Assembly (NCBI RefSeq): GCF_003712105.1
Contig: NZ_RHLG01000001.1
Coordinates: 868,001 to 932,000, forward strand
Length of the DNA: 64,000 nt
Direction of reading: 5' to 3'
Source: Winogradskyella sp.
GTDB lineage: Bacteria > Bacteroidota > Bacteroidia > Flavobacteriales > Flavobacteriaceae
The position numbers were made by a program, and so were the translations under genes. Shown one piece after another: positions 45,408 to 54,800 of the stretch. Under the pieces are notes generated by a model, which was given only the letters and a program-made list of their open reading frames with translations, did no database searches and had not been told where the DNA came from. Numbering within the stretch: position 1 is the first letter of the stretch; each line of letters begins with the position of its first letter.

Positions 45408-46077
45408 AATTGCAATTGCAGATGATGAGTTGTTATTTCGTCAAGGATTAATGGCGATTCTCCAAAATGAAGAAGATATACATGTTGTCTTTGATGCAGA
45501 AAATGGAGAAGACTTATTAACTAAACTAAAAAGTCTAAGACAAAAACCAGATATTATAATTACGGATTTAAAAATGCCAGTGCTTAATGGTGTTGAAGCG
45601 ACTAAAATTCTATCTGAAAGGTTTCCAGATATAAAAATAATTGCATTGACAAGTTATTATTCTAAGCCATTTATTTTAAATATGATTTCTATTGGGGCAG
45701 TGGCATATTTGGCAAAGAATAGTACGCCTTCGCTAATGACAAAGACCATCAGAGAAGTATATAATAAAGGCTTTTATTATAATGGAAAAGTATTTCAATA
45801 CATACAAGAGAATAAGAAAAGCAGATCAAATAAAACTGTAAAATCCGCACTAGATGCAGATTTTATTAGCTCCCGAGAATTAGAAATTTTAGAGCTTATT
45901 TGCAAGCAATATACTGCTAAACAAATAGCAGATAGTATTGGCATAAGTGCAAGAACTGTAGAAGTTCATAGACGCTCTTTAATGTTAAAAACTGAGACCA
46001 GAAATATTGCTGGCTTGGTTATTTATGCTATAAAAAATAATATCGTAAATATTGAAAATGAAACGTCTTTTGATTAA
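45391..46077 (+). CDS. NarL/LuxR-type response regulator
   Basis: Transcription factor partner of the overlapping kinase. The receiver domain (about 5-120) has acidic pair DD (11-12), phospho-acceptor Asp59 (IIITDLKMP) and the conserved Lys in AYLAKNS. A LuxR-type HTH lies near 160-215 (SSRELEILELICKQYTAKQI, ISARTVEVHRRSLM). Targets are unknown; the secreted protein gene right after it is a candidate. Confidence 0.93.
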   Translation: MSQKIKIAIADDELLFRQGLMAILQNEEDIHVVFDAENGEDLLTKLKSLRQKPDIIITDLKMPVLNGVEATKILSERFPDIKIIALTSYYSKPFILNMISIGAVAYLAKNSTPSLMTKTIREVYNKGFYYNGKVFQYIQENKKSRSNKTVKSALDADFISSRELEILELICKQYTAKQIADSIGISARTVEVHRRSLMLKTETRNIAGLVIYAIKNNIVNIENETSFD

Positions 46078-46081
46078 TACC

Positions 46082-46672
46082 ATGATATTAAAAAAATTAA
46101 TACTAATACTTGTGGTATTTTCTACTATGCTTAATTACGCTCAAAATCAAGAAGCTACTTTGCATTTTAAAGAAGGTGAGTCCATCAAAGGGTATGCTTC
46201 TATTCTTGGCGGTAATAGAATTGAGTTTAGGTTAAGCTTAGAAGACGAACCTGATATATGGACAGGAGATATTGTAACTGGTGTGACGTTTCATGGTTTT
46301 GAGTTTGAACGAAATTTTGAATATGTCTTTACAAAGAATTTTAGAAGGTATCCATCGTTATTAGAGGTTTTAGAGTTTGGAGAAGTAAAGTTATTTGTGG
46401 TTAGGTCTGTGATAGGAGGTTCAAATTTTGTTGATAATGGAATTGGAGGAAAGTTTCCAAGCAATTACCAATATTCTAAAAATAAATATTATGTAAAGAG
46501 AGATTCAGAAGACTATGCTATTAGGCTTAAGGGTAATTTTAAGAAGACCATTAGAACATATTTTGGCGAATGTCCTGGAATTAATAAACGGATTAAGAGC
46601 CATGAGTTCAGATGGGCTACGTTACCGGATTTGGTTCGATATTACAATGATTACTGTACAGATTTGGATTAA
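46082..46672 (+). CDS. Secreted protein of unknown function
   Basis: About 196 residues with a signal peptide (MILKKLILILVVFSTMLNYA). The frame continues upstream to an ATG at 46052 inside the regulator gene, but the inner ATG at 46082 gives a clean signal peptide and is preferred. The mature part is beta-rich with many charged and aromatic residues (FKEGESIKGYASILGGNRIE, FEYVFTKNFRRYPSLL) and two cysteines near the C-terminus (ECPGINK, YNDYC). No named family is recognised. It ends the two-component operon and could be its target or signal partner. Confidence 0.65.
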   Translation: MILKKLILILVVFSTMLNYAQNQEATLHFKEGESIKGYASILGGNRIEFRLSLEDEPDIWTGDIVTGVTFHGFEFERNFEYVFTKNFRRYPSLLEVLEFGEVKLFVVRSVIGGSNFVDNGIGGKFPSNYQYSKNKYYVKRDSEDYAIRLKGNFKKTIRTYFGECPGINKRIKSHEFRWATLPDLVRYYNDYCTDLD

Positions 46673-46706
46673 TTATATTCTAATTTCAGAAATCTAGAGA
46701 TCTACA

Positions 46707-46714
46707 TACCTTTG
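46707..46714 (+). promoter_or_regulatory. TAnnTTTG promoter element of ileS
   Basis: TACCTTTG is an exact match to the consensus, 57 bases upstream of the ileS ATG in the 99-base gap after the two-component operon. A TATTTTCG at 46741-46748 is a weaker alternative. Confidence 0.5.
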
Positions 46715-46771
46715 GAAGGACAATTTTAATCAAAAATTGTTATTTTCGCATCCTTATAAGAATTGCGAAAA

Positions 46772-49700
46772 ATGAGCCAAAAGTTCACTGAATATAAAGG
46801 ACTTAACTTGCCAAATGTTGCTGAAGAAATAAGCAATTACTGGGAAGACAATAACATCTTCGAAAAAAGTGTAAGCACTCGCGAAGGCCATGAACCATAT
46901 GTGTTTTTCGAAGGTCCACCTTCGGCTAATGGTTTGCCAGGTGTACACCACGTTTTAGCACGCGCTATTAAAGATATTTTTCCTCGCTATAAAACCATGA
47001 AAGGCTTTCAAGTAAAGCGCAAAGCAGGTTGGGATACGCACGGGTTGCCTGTTGAACTTGGTGTAGAGAAAGAATTAGGTATTACCAAAGAGGATATTGG
47101 CACTAAGATTACCATAGAAGCGTATAACGAAGCTTGTAAAAAAGCGGTAATGCGTTATACTGACATTTGGAATGACCTAACGCAAAAAATGGGCTATTGG
47201 GTAGATATGGATGACCCATATATTACGTATAAGTCTAAATACATGGAATCTGTTTGGTGGTTACTTAAGCAGATTTACGATAAAAACTTGTTATACAAAG
47301 GCTATACAATTCAGCCATATTCGCCAAAAGCAGGAACTGGTTTAAGTTCGCATGAGCTAAATCAACCAGGTACGTACCAAGATGTAACCGACACTACTGT
47401 TGTAGCACAATTTAAAGCCATAGAAGACACCTTGCCTGATTTTCTTCAAAACGAAGGTGATATTTATTTCTTAGCTTGGACAACAACACCTTGGACATTA
47501 CCAAGTAATACTGCATTGACTGTTGGACCAAAAATAGAATACGTACTTGTAGAAACATACAATCAGTATACATTCGAACCTATGAATGTGGTTCTGGCAA
47601 AGAATTTAGTTGCAAAACAATTCTCTGGAAAGTACGAGCAAGTTGAGGAGAAGCAAGATTTGTTAACCTACAATTCTGGAGATAAAAAAATTCCATTTTA
47701 TGTAGTTAAAGCATTCGTTGGTAAAGACTTGGTTGGTATAAGATACAAACAACTTCTCGACTACGCCTTACCAAATGACAACCCTGAAAATGCGTTTAGA
47801 GTTATCTCTGGAGATTTTGTAACTACCGAAGACGGAACAGGTATCGTGCATACTGCACCAACTTTTGGTGCTGATGATGCCTTGGTTGCGAAGCAAGCTA
47901 CACCAGAAGTTCCTCCAATGTTGGTCAAAGATGAGAATGACAACTTGGTGCCATTAGTAGATCTGCAAGGACGCTTTAGACCAGAACTGGGAGAGTTTGC
48001 AGGTAAGTATGTAAAGAACGAATACTACAATGATGGCGAAGCACCAGAAAAATCAGTTGATGTAGAATTAGCCATAAAATTAAAGACAGAAAATAAAGCC
48101 TTTAAGGTTGAAAAATATAAGCACAGCTATCCTAATTGCTGGCGTACAGATAAGCCAATTCTCTATTACCCATTAGATTCTTGGTTTATTAAAGTCACAG
48201 ATGTAAAAGATAGAATGCACCAATTAAATACTACAATTAATTGGAAACCAAAATCTACTGGCGAAGGTCGTTTTGGTAATTGGCTAGCCAATGCAAATGA
48301 TTGGAATTTATCACGTTCACGTTTTTGGGGTATTCCACTACCAATTTGGAGAACGGAAGATGGAAAAGAGCAGAAATGTATTGGATCTGTAGAAGAACTT
48401 AAAGCTGAAATGCAAAAAGCTGTGGCGGCTGATGTTCTTGAAGCCGATATTTTTCAAAGTTTCGAAGTGGGCAACATGTCTGAAGAGAACTATGAAAAGA
48501 TTGATCTTCATAAAAATGTGGTCGATAAAATTGTATTAGTTTCAGATTCTGGTCAGCCAATGCGTCGCGAAAGTGATTTAATTGATGTATGGTTCGATTC
48601 AGGTTCTATGCCTTACGCACAATGGCATTATCCTTTTGAAAACAAAGCACTCATAGATAATAATAAATCTTTCCCTGCAGATTTTATAGCAGAAGGCGTT
48701 GACCAAACACGTGGTTGGTTTTATACGCTGCATGCAATAGGTACAATGGTGTTTGATTCGGTTGCTTATAAAAATGTAGTTTCAAACGGATTGGTTTTAG
48801 ATAAAAACGGACAAAAAATGTCTAAGCGTTTGGGTAACGCGGTTGATCCATTCGAAACACTTGCAAATCATGGCGCTGATGCTACACGTTGGTACATGAT
48901 AAGTAATGCAAATCCTTGGGATAACCTTAAGTTTGATATTGATGGTGTAGAAGAAGTAAAGCGTAAGTTCTTCGGAACACTTTATAATACGTATTCGTTC
49001 TTTTCATTGTATACAAACTTAGATGGATTTAATTATTCTGAAGCAGATATTGCATTGCAAGAGCGTCCAGAAATAGACCGATGGATTCTTTCAGAATTAA
49101 ATACCTTGATAAAAAAGGTTGATGCATTTTATTCTGATTACGAACCTACAAAAGCAGCTAGAGCTATTTCAAACTTCACCCAAGAGTTTTTAAGTAACTG
49201 GTATGTACGTTTAAGCAGAAGGCGTTTCTGGAAAGGTGATTACCAAACCGATAAAATTTCGGCTTACCAAACGCTATACACGTGCATGGTTACAATAGCT
49301 AAACTTGGAGCACCAATTGCACCATTCTTTATGGATAGATTGTATTTGGACTTAAATGCCGTAACCCATAAAGAATCCTATCAAAGTGTGCATTTAGCAG
49401 AGTTTCCGATAGCTGATGAAACAGCAATAGATAAGGCACTTGAGCGCAAAATGGAGAATGCTCAAACCATATCGTCATTAGTATTGTCGTTAAGAGCTAA
49501 GGAAAAAATAAAAGTACGTCAGCCACTTCAAAAAATTATGATTCCTGTAACGAGTAAGCAACAGATTGAAGAGATTGAAGCTGTTTCGGACCTTATTAGG
49601 CATGAAGTTAATATAAAAGAAATTGAGTTGTTAGAAGATGCTTCAGAAATTTTGGTAAAACAAATTAAGCCAAACTTTAAAGCACTTGGTCCACGATTTG

Positions 49701-50176
49701 GCAGAGATATGAAGCAGATTGCAGCAGCAGTTTCTAGTTTTACAACAGATGATATTAATAAAATAGAGCAAAACGGTAATTTTGACCTTGATATTAATGG
49801 AAAAAATATTACATTAGGGCTTGAAGACGTTGAGATTACTTCACAAGATATCGAAGGATGGCTTGTGGCTAATGAAGGTTCATTGACAGTTGCACTAGAT
49901 GTAACAATTACTGACGGTTTACGTGAAGAAGGAATTGCAAGAGAATTAGTAAACCGAATTCAGAATTTACGAAAAGATTCAGGTTTTGAGGTTACAGATA
50001 GAATCAATGTAAAACTGCAAAGTGATGCAAATATTATTGCTGCAGTAAATGCAAATGAAGCTTATATTAAAGAAGAAACCCTAACGGATAACTTAAAAAT
50101 AGTAGATAATTTAAACACTGGTATCGAGATTACCTTTGATGATGTAAATACCAAGTTGTTTATTCAAAAAAAATAA
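46772..50176 (+). CDS. ileS: Isoleucine-tRNA ligase
   Basis: Charges tRNA-Ile in protein synthesis. The class I HIGH signature has the form GLPGVHHVLAR, the KMSKS loop is GQKMSKRLGNA, and the CP1 editing domain shows WTTTPWTLPSNTAL. Length 1134 residues places it with the longer IleS2-like form used in Bacteroidota, which lacks the zinc C-terminus of E. coli IleS. A longer frame begins at TTG 46763; the ATG at 46772 (MSQKFTEYKGL) is preferred. IleS2-type enzymes are often less sensitive to mupirocin, which cannot be judged here. Confidence 0.97.
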   Translation: MSQKFTEYKGLNLPNVAEEISNYWEDNNIFEKSVSTREGHEPYVFFEGPPSANGLPGVHHVLARAIKDIFPRYKTMKGFQVKRKAGWDTHGLPVELGVEKELGITKEDIGTKITIEAYNEACKKAVMRYTDIWNDLTQKMGYWVDMDDPYITYKSKYMESVWWLLKQIYDKNLLYKGYTIQPYSPKAGTGLSSHELNQPGTYQDVTDTTVVAQFKAIEDTLPDFLQNEGDIYFLAWTTTPWTLPSNTALTVGPKIEYVLVETYNQYTFEPMNVVLAKNLVAKQFSGKYEQVEEKQDLLTYNSGDKKIPFYVVKAFVGKDLVGIRYKQLLDYALPNDNPENAFRVISGDFVTTEDGTGIVHTAPTFGADDALVAKQATPEVPPMLVKDENDNLVPLVDLQGRFRPELGEFAGKYVKNEYYNDGEAPEKSVDVELAIKLKTENKAFKVEKYKHSYPNCWRTDKPILYYPLDSWFIKVTDVKDRMHQLNTTINWKPKSTGEGRFGNWLANANDWNLSRSRFWGIPLPIWRTEDGKEQKCIGSVEELKAEMQKAVAADVLEADIFQSFEVGNMSEENYEKIDLHKNVVDKIVLVSDSGQPMRRESDLIDVWFDSGSMPYAQWHYPFENKALIDNNKSFPADFIAEGVDQTRGWFYTLHAIGTMVFDSVAYKNVVSNGLVLDKNGQKMSKRLGNAVDPFETLANHGADATRWYMISNANPWDNLKFDIDGVEEVKRKFFGTLYNTYSFFSLYTNLDGFNYSEADIALQERPEIDRWILSELNTLIKKVDAFYSDYEPTKAARAISNFTQEFLSNWYVRLSRRRFWKGDYQTDKISAYQTLYTCMVTIAKLGAPIAPFFMDRLYLDLNAVTHKESYQSVHLAEFPIADETAIDKALERKMENAQTISSLVLSLRAKEKIKVRQPLQKIMIPVTSKQQIEEIEAVSDLIRHEVNIKEIELLEDASEILVKQIKPNFKALGPRFGRDMKQIAAAVSSFTTDDINKIEQNGNFDLDINGKNITLGLEDVEITSQDIEGWLVANEGSLTVALDVTITDGLREEGIARELVNRIQNLRKDSGFEVTDRINVKLQSDANIIAAVNANEAYIKEETLTDNLKIVDNLNTGIEITFDDVNTKLFIQKK

Positions 50177-50178
50177 AT

Positions 50179-50562
50179 ATGGCAACAGAAGCTAAAAATA
50201 GATACTCGGATAAAGAATTAGAAGAATTTAGAGTTTTAATTCAAGAAAAGATAGACAAAGCAGAGCACGATTTAGAATTAATTAAAAGTGCATACATGAA
50301 CGACCATAATAATGGAACCGATGATACTTCTCCAACTTTTAAAGCATTTGATGAAGGTAGTGCTACCATGAGTAAAGAATCTAATTCTCAGTTAGCAATC
50401 AGGCAAGAAAAATTTATTCGAGACCTTAAAAATGCATTAATCCGTATAGAGAATAAAACCTATGGCGTGTGTAGGGTAACAGGAAAATTAATAAATCCTG
50501 AACGTCTTAAGTTAGTACCTCATGCTACATTGAGCATCGAAGCGAAGAATATGCAAAAATAA
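50179..50562 (+). CDS. TraR/DksA family protein lacking the zinc cysteines
   Basis: A 127-residue RNA-polymerase-binding type protein. A helical coiled-coil part (FRVLIQEKIDKAEHDLELIK, HNNGTDDTSPTF) is followed by the zinc-finger region. Of the four cysteines only the first remains (YGVCRVTGKLI); the later pair reads LSIEAKN in place of CxxC. This degenerate form is usual in Flavobacteriia and may not need zinc. It starts 2 bases after ileS and is therefore co-transcribed. Confidence 0.9.
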   Translation: MATEAKNRYSDKELEEFRVLIQEKIDKAEHDLELIKSAYMNDHNNGTDDTSPTFKAFDEGSATMSKESNSQLAIRQEKFIRDLKNALIRIENKTYGVCRVTGKLINPERLKLVPHATLSIEAKNMQK

Positions 50563-50575
50563 AATCCTGCTTATT

Positions 50576-51238
50576 TTGGATAGTAAACTTATTACAAAGT
50601 CTTGGAAGCCTAATTTCAAGACTTTTTTAGTCTCTTTTGTGTTTTTAGTATGTAGTTTTGGTTTTAGTCAAAACACGTCTCAAAATATATTTCAAGCCAA
50701 TGGCATTTCTGATATTAGAGTTGATGGCGATCAAATTTTCAATATTTCGGTTAATACATTAGATACGGATAAGATTACAGTGTCATCAATTACAGATGGC
50801 GAATATCAAAATGATGTTAGTGTCATTTCAGAAATCAAAGGCAATCAGTTATTTTTAAAACTTGAGCATACAACTTTATATAAAACACCAGATGATAAGC
50901 GCAATGCACATAAAGTTGTAGCAGCGACCTTAAAAATAGAATTACCAGAAAATTTAAAGTTATCCGTTAAAAGTGATGTTGGATCGGTAAATGTTAAGGG
51001 TGATTTTCTTGAATTAAAACTTAATTTAGAGCAAGGAGGTTGTAATATTGAAGGTTATGCAAGACTAGCTACAATTCAAACTATAGACGGAAATATTTTT
51101 GCCAAAACAAATAATGCTATAATAGAAACCGATTCCCGACATGGATTGGTAGATTTTCCAAATGATATAATGGGTTTTAATGTTTGGCGGCTTAAAACCA
51201 ATAAAGGAAATATTAAGGTAGAAAAGTTAGAACAGTAA
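50576..51238 (+). CDS. Secreted or periplasmic beta-repeat protein of unknown function
   Basis: A 220-residue exported protein with a hydrophobic signal (FKTFLVSFVFLVCSFGFSQ) and a beta-rich body with regularly spaced strands (SVKSDVGSVNVKGDF, IQTIDGNIFAKTNNAIIE). This pattern resembles DUF4097-like beta-helix proteins, but the match is only at the level of the repeats. The start is TTG; no ATG precedes the signal. It lies between the DksA-like gene and lspA with short gaps, so it shares their operon. Confidence 0.65.
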   Translation: MDSKLITKSWKPNFKTFLVSFVFLVCSFGFSQNTSQNIFQANGISDIRVDGDQIFNISVNTLDTDKITVSSITDGEYQNDVSVISEIKGNQLFLKLEHTTLYKTPDDKRNAHKVVAATLKIELPENLKLSVKSDVGSVNVKGDFLELKLNLEQGGCNIEGYARLATIQTIDGNIFAKTNNAIIETDSRHGLVDFPNDIMGFNVWRLKTNKGNIKVEKLEQ

Positions 51239-51246
51239 ACAGTTAA

Positions 51247-51861
51247 ATGACACTAAAAAAGTCCTTAGCAATAATTCTTATAATTTTATTGATTGATCAA
51301 ATCAGTAAAATATATGTAAAACTTCACTTTCAACTTGGTGAAGATATTACAGCATTCTCTTGGTTTCATCTAGTTTTTGTTGAAAATGATGGAATGGCTT
51401 GGGGCACAAAATTGAGCGATTTCTTTTCGTTTATAACAGATAGCACTGCAAAGCTAATACTAACGCTTTTCAGAATTGTTGCAGTAATAGGTATTGGTTT
51501 CTGGTTAAGAAGTACCATTAAAAAGCAAAAATCGAAAACATTAGTTTTTGCTATTTCACTCATTTTTGCTGGAGCTTTAGGGAACATTATAGATTCAGTA
51601 TTTTACGGAATACTATTTAATGATAGCTACGGGCAAGTAGCTACTTTTTTACCAGAAAGTGGTGGTTATGCTGGTGTATTTTATGGCAAGGTTGTAGATA
51701 TGCTTCATTTTCCACTGTATGATGGATTTTTACCAGACTGGCTACCAGTAATTGGAGGTAAACAGTTTTCTTTTTTTGATCCTGTTTTTAATATAGCTGA
51801 TGTTGCAATTAGTACGGGAATTGGTATATTGATTGTGTTTAATAAAAAAGCTTTTAGCTAA
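51247..51861 (+). CDS. lspA: Lipoprotein signal peptidase
   Basis: Inner-membrane aspartyl protease that removes signal peptides from prolipoproteins. Four helices are visible; catalytic aspartates are in GNIIDSVFYG and FNIADVAIS, and the first signature is LLIDQISKIYVK with VENDGMAWG. At 204 residues it is longer than E. coli LspA (164) because of an extra loop (about 120-165), the usual Bacteroidota form. It starts 8 bases after the previous gene. Confidence 0.95.
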   Translation: MTLKKSLAIILIILLIDQISKIYVKLHFQLGEDITAFSWFHLVFVENDGMAWGTKLSDFFSFITDSTAKLILTLFRIVAVIGIGFWLRSTIKKQKSKTLVFAISLIFAGALGNIIDSVFYGILFNDSYGQVATFLPESGGYAGVFYGKVVDMLHFPLYDGFLPDWLPVIGGKQFSFFDPVFNIADVAISTGIGILIVFNKKAFS

Positions 51862-51871
51862 ATACGTATTT
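51860..51871. promoter_or_regulatory. 12-bp perfect palindrome before the T9SS protein start
   Basis: AAATACGTATTT overlaps the lspA stop codon and ends 12 bases before the ATG of the next gene. Possibly an operator; chance is not excluded in AT-rich DNA. Confidence 0.3.
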
Positions 51872-51883
51872 TAAAATTGAAAA

Positions 51884-54800
51884 ATGGCATCTAAAAAAGT
51901 GAATTTTTTATTGTGTATTGTCCACATAGGGATTATGCTTTTATCATTTATATCATTGGCTCAAGCGCCACTTTATTCTGGTGTGCCTGTGAGTGATTTT
52001 GGTACTGATAATTCTATAGGTAGTGCAAATACAAGTAGAAATGTAGCCATTGATAATTCAGGAAATATCTACGTTGTTTATTCAAATTCTATTGAAATTC
52101 GAATAGCTAAAAGTGTAAATGGGGGTCAAGACTTTTTACCGAGTGTATTGGTTGCTACGGCAACTAATGCAGAACCCGAACTCACGGTTAATGATGATGG
52201 GATTGTGTTTGTTGCTTGGATTGCTAACGGCAACATTAATTTAACTAGAAGCGTTGATCAAGCAGCTAGCTTTGAAACACCAGAAATAATAGGAGCGTCA
52301 GACGTAACACGTTTGCACATGGCTAATTTTGGTCCTAATATTTATATTACAGAACAAAATGGCAGAAGATTATATTCAAATAATAATCAAGGAATTGGTT
52401 CTTTTAATAGTGTTGACACAGGAGCATTCATGGTATATGCAGATGTTTTAACAGACGAGAATGGTAAAGTATATCTCCCAATGGATGACCCCAATTTACG
52501 TTTGTTTGAAAGCAATGATGAAGGCGCAAGTGTTATAGAAACAACATTAACGCCGCCAGAACAAGTTTTTTTTTCAAGCTATGCGTTGAGTGATGGTCCC
52601 TGCGGTACTTTTATTTTTGTAGGTGGTGGTGAGCTTTCTATTTCTTCAGAAATCGGATATAAAATTGATGTTACTACCGGCATATTAACACCAATCGTAT
52701 TAGGAGAAAATATTTTGTCTAGTGAAGGTAGAACTTTATATGCAGATGATAGAGGAACACTTATTGATGGCTACAGATCTTTGGATGGCGATTTAATCAT
52801 TGCCATAAGTTCAAACCAAGGTGAAACTTTTGGAACTCCAATTATTGTGGCAAATGGAGATAGTCATAATATAGATAGAAGCCCAACGACAGACAATATT
52901 TTAGTGGTTTACCAGTCTAACGGTGAGATTTTATTATCTGTCTATGAAGATGTTCTCAACAATATACAAATTGATGACCCTGATCCACCACTTTCATTTT
53001 GTTCAAGTCAAACATTCGATTTAACATTTACACTAACAGGTAATTTTAATTCAGACTCAACGTTTACGGCATCATTGAGTGATGAATTCGGTGATTTTAC
53101 TAATGACATAACCATTGGAACCATTACTACAAATACAAGCGGCATTATAAGTTGTACTATACCAGGAAATTTACCAACGAGCTCTCTATATAGAATTAAG
53201 GTTGAATCATTTAATAACTGCATACAAAGTAATGCGATTAACTTATCTATAGGAGAAGCAGAACTTAATGGTCCTTCCGAATTATGTCTAGGTGATATGG
53301 TGCAACTTGTAAGCTCAGGAGTACCTAATACATTAACCCCTTGGGCGTCTTCAAATAATTCGGTTGCTACTGTCAATGATTCGGGTGAGGTCACTGCGCT
53401 TTCAATAGGTACAACAGATATTACATACTCAACAAGTTCAGATTGTGTTGCAACATTATCAATAGAGGTCTTTCCTAGTCCAACGGTTACTCCAGTGGTG
53501 AGTTTAAGGCAATGCGATGATGATACAGATGGGTTTTCATCATTCAATTTAACTGAAGTTTATGAAGAGTTATCTCCTAATTACATGAATGAGACTATTA
53601 CTTTTCATGAGAGTCCTTTAGATGCCGATAACGGCAATGCCCCAATACCTAATGAGACCACTTATACAAACCAAAACGTAAGTGCTGATGTTGTTTGGGC
53701 AAGAGTAGAAAGTTCGGAAGAATGTTTTGCAACGGCAGAAGTAAACTTGATAGTCTCGACAACTCAAATTCCAAGTACATTTTTAAGAACGTTTTATGCT
53801 TGTGATGATCCTATAAATGGAACAAATACTGATGGTATTTCGGCATTTGATTTTAGTTCGGCGGATGCCGATATAAGAGCTTTGTTTCCTTTAGGCCAAC
53901 AAATTTCCGTAAGTTATTACCAAAATGAGATGGACGCATTAGCCGAGACTAATCCTATAGTTGATATTTCGAACTATAGAAATGTTGGTTCTCCAAATAC
54001 ACAAGATATATATGTTAGAGTAGATAGCGAATTGGATAATGATTGTCTGGGGCTAGGGCATCATATTACCCTTAATGTAGAACCCAATCCAATCGCCAAT
54101 CCGGTGCTCATAGCAGAACAATGTGATGCTGATGGTGATGGTTTATACCCATTCGATACAACATCTATTGAAGCAGAGGTGCTGCAAGGACAGACTAATG
54201 TGACTGTGACTTATACAGATGCGTTAGGGAACCCGCTACCGAGCCCATTACCAAATCCGTTTTTATCGGGCACGCAAGATATAATAGTAAGAGTCACAAG
54301 TGATTCTTCTCAAGATCCTAACGGTGCATGTTTTGGAGAAACCACATTGAACTTTATAGTTCAAGCAGCTGCAGTTGCTAATATAGTGCCGGACCAGCGT
54401 GTATGCGATGATGATACAGATGGGTTTTTTAATTTCGATACTAGTACCATTGAAGCCACATTACTAAATGGGCAAACAGGAATGCTAATTTTTTATACCG
54501 ATACTAATGGCAATCCATTACCTAGCCCATTACCAAATCCATTTTTTAGTGATACACAAACAATAACCGCAAGAGTCGAAAATATATTGAGCAGCACCTG
54601 TTTTGATGAAACCACTATAAATTTTATTGTTGATGAGTTACCGGTTGCAAATACAATTTTAAATGATTTTATATGCGATGATGCATCAAATGATGGTGAA
54701 GAACTGTTTACATTGTCTGATTACAATAATCAAATATTAGGAAGTCAGTCAGGTGCAATATTTGAGGTGTTCTATTTTGATAACCCAATAGATGCAGAAG

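Noticed and set aside
46763..46771. TTG start for ileS
   Set aside because: ATG at 46772 gives the usual N-terminus (MSQKFTEYKG) and needs no rare start codon.
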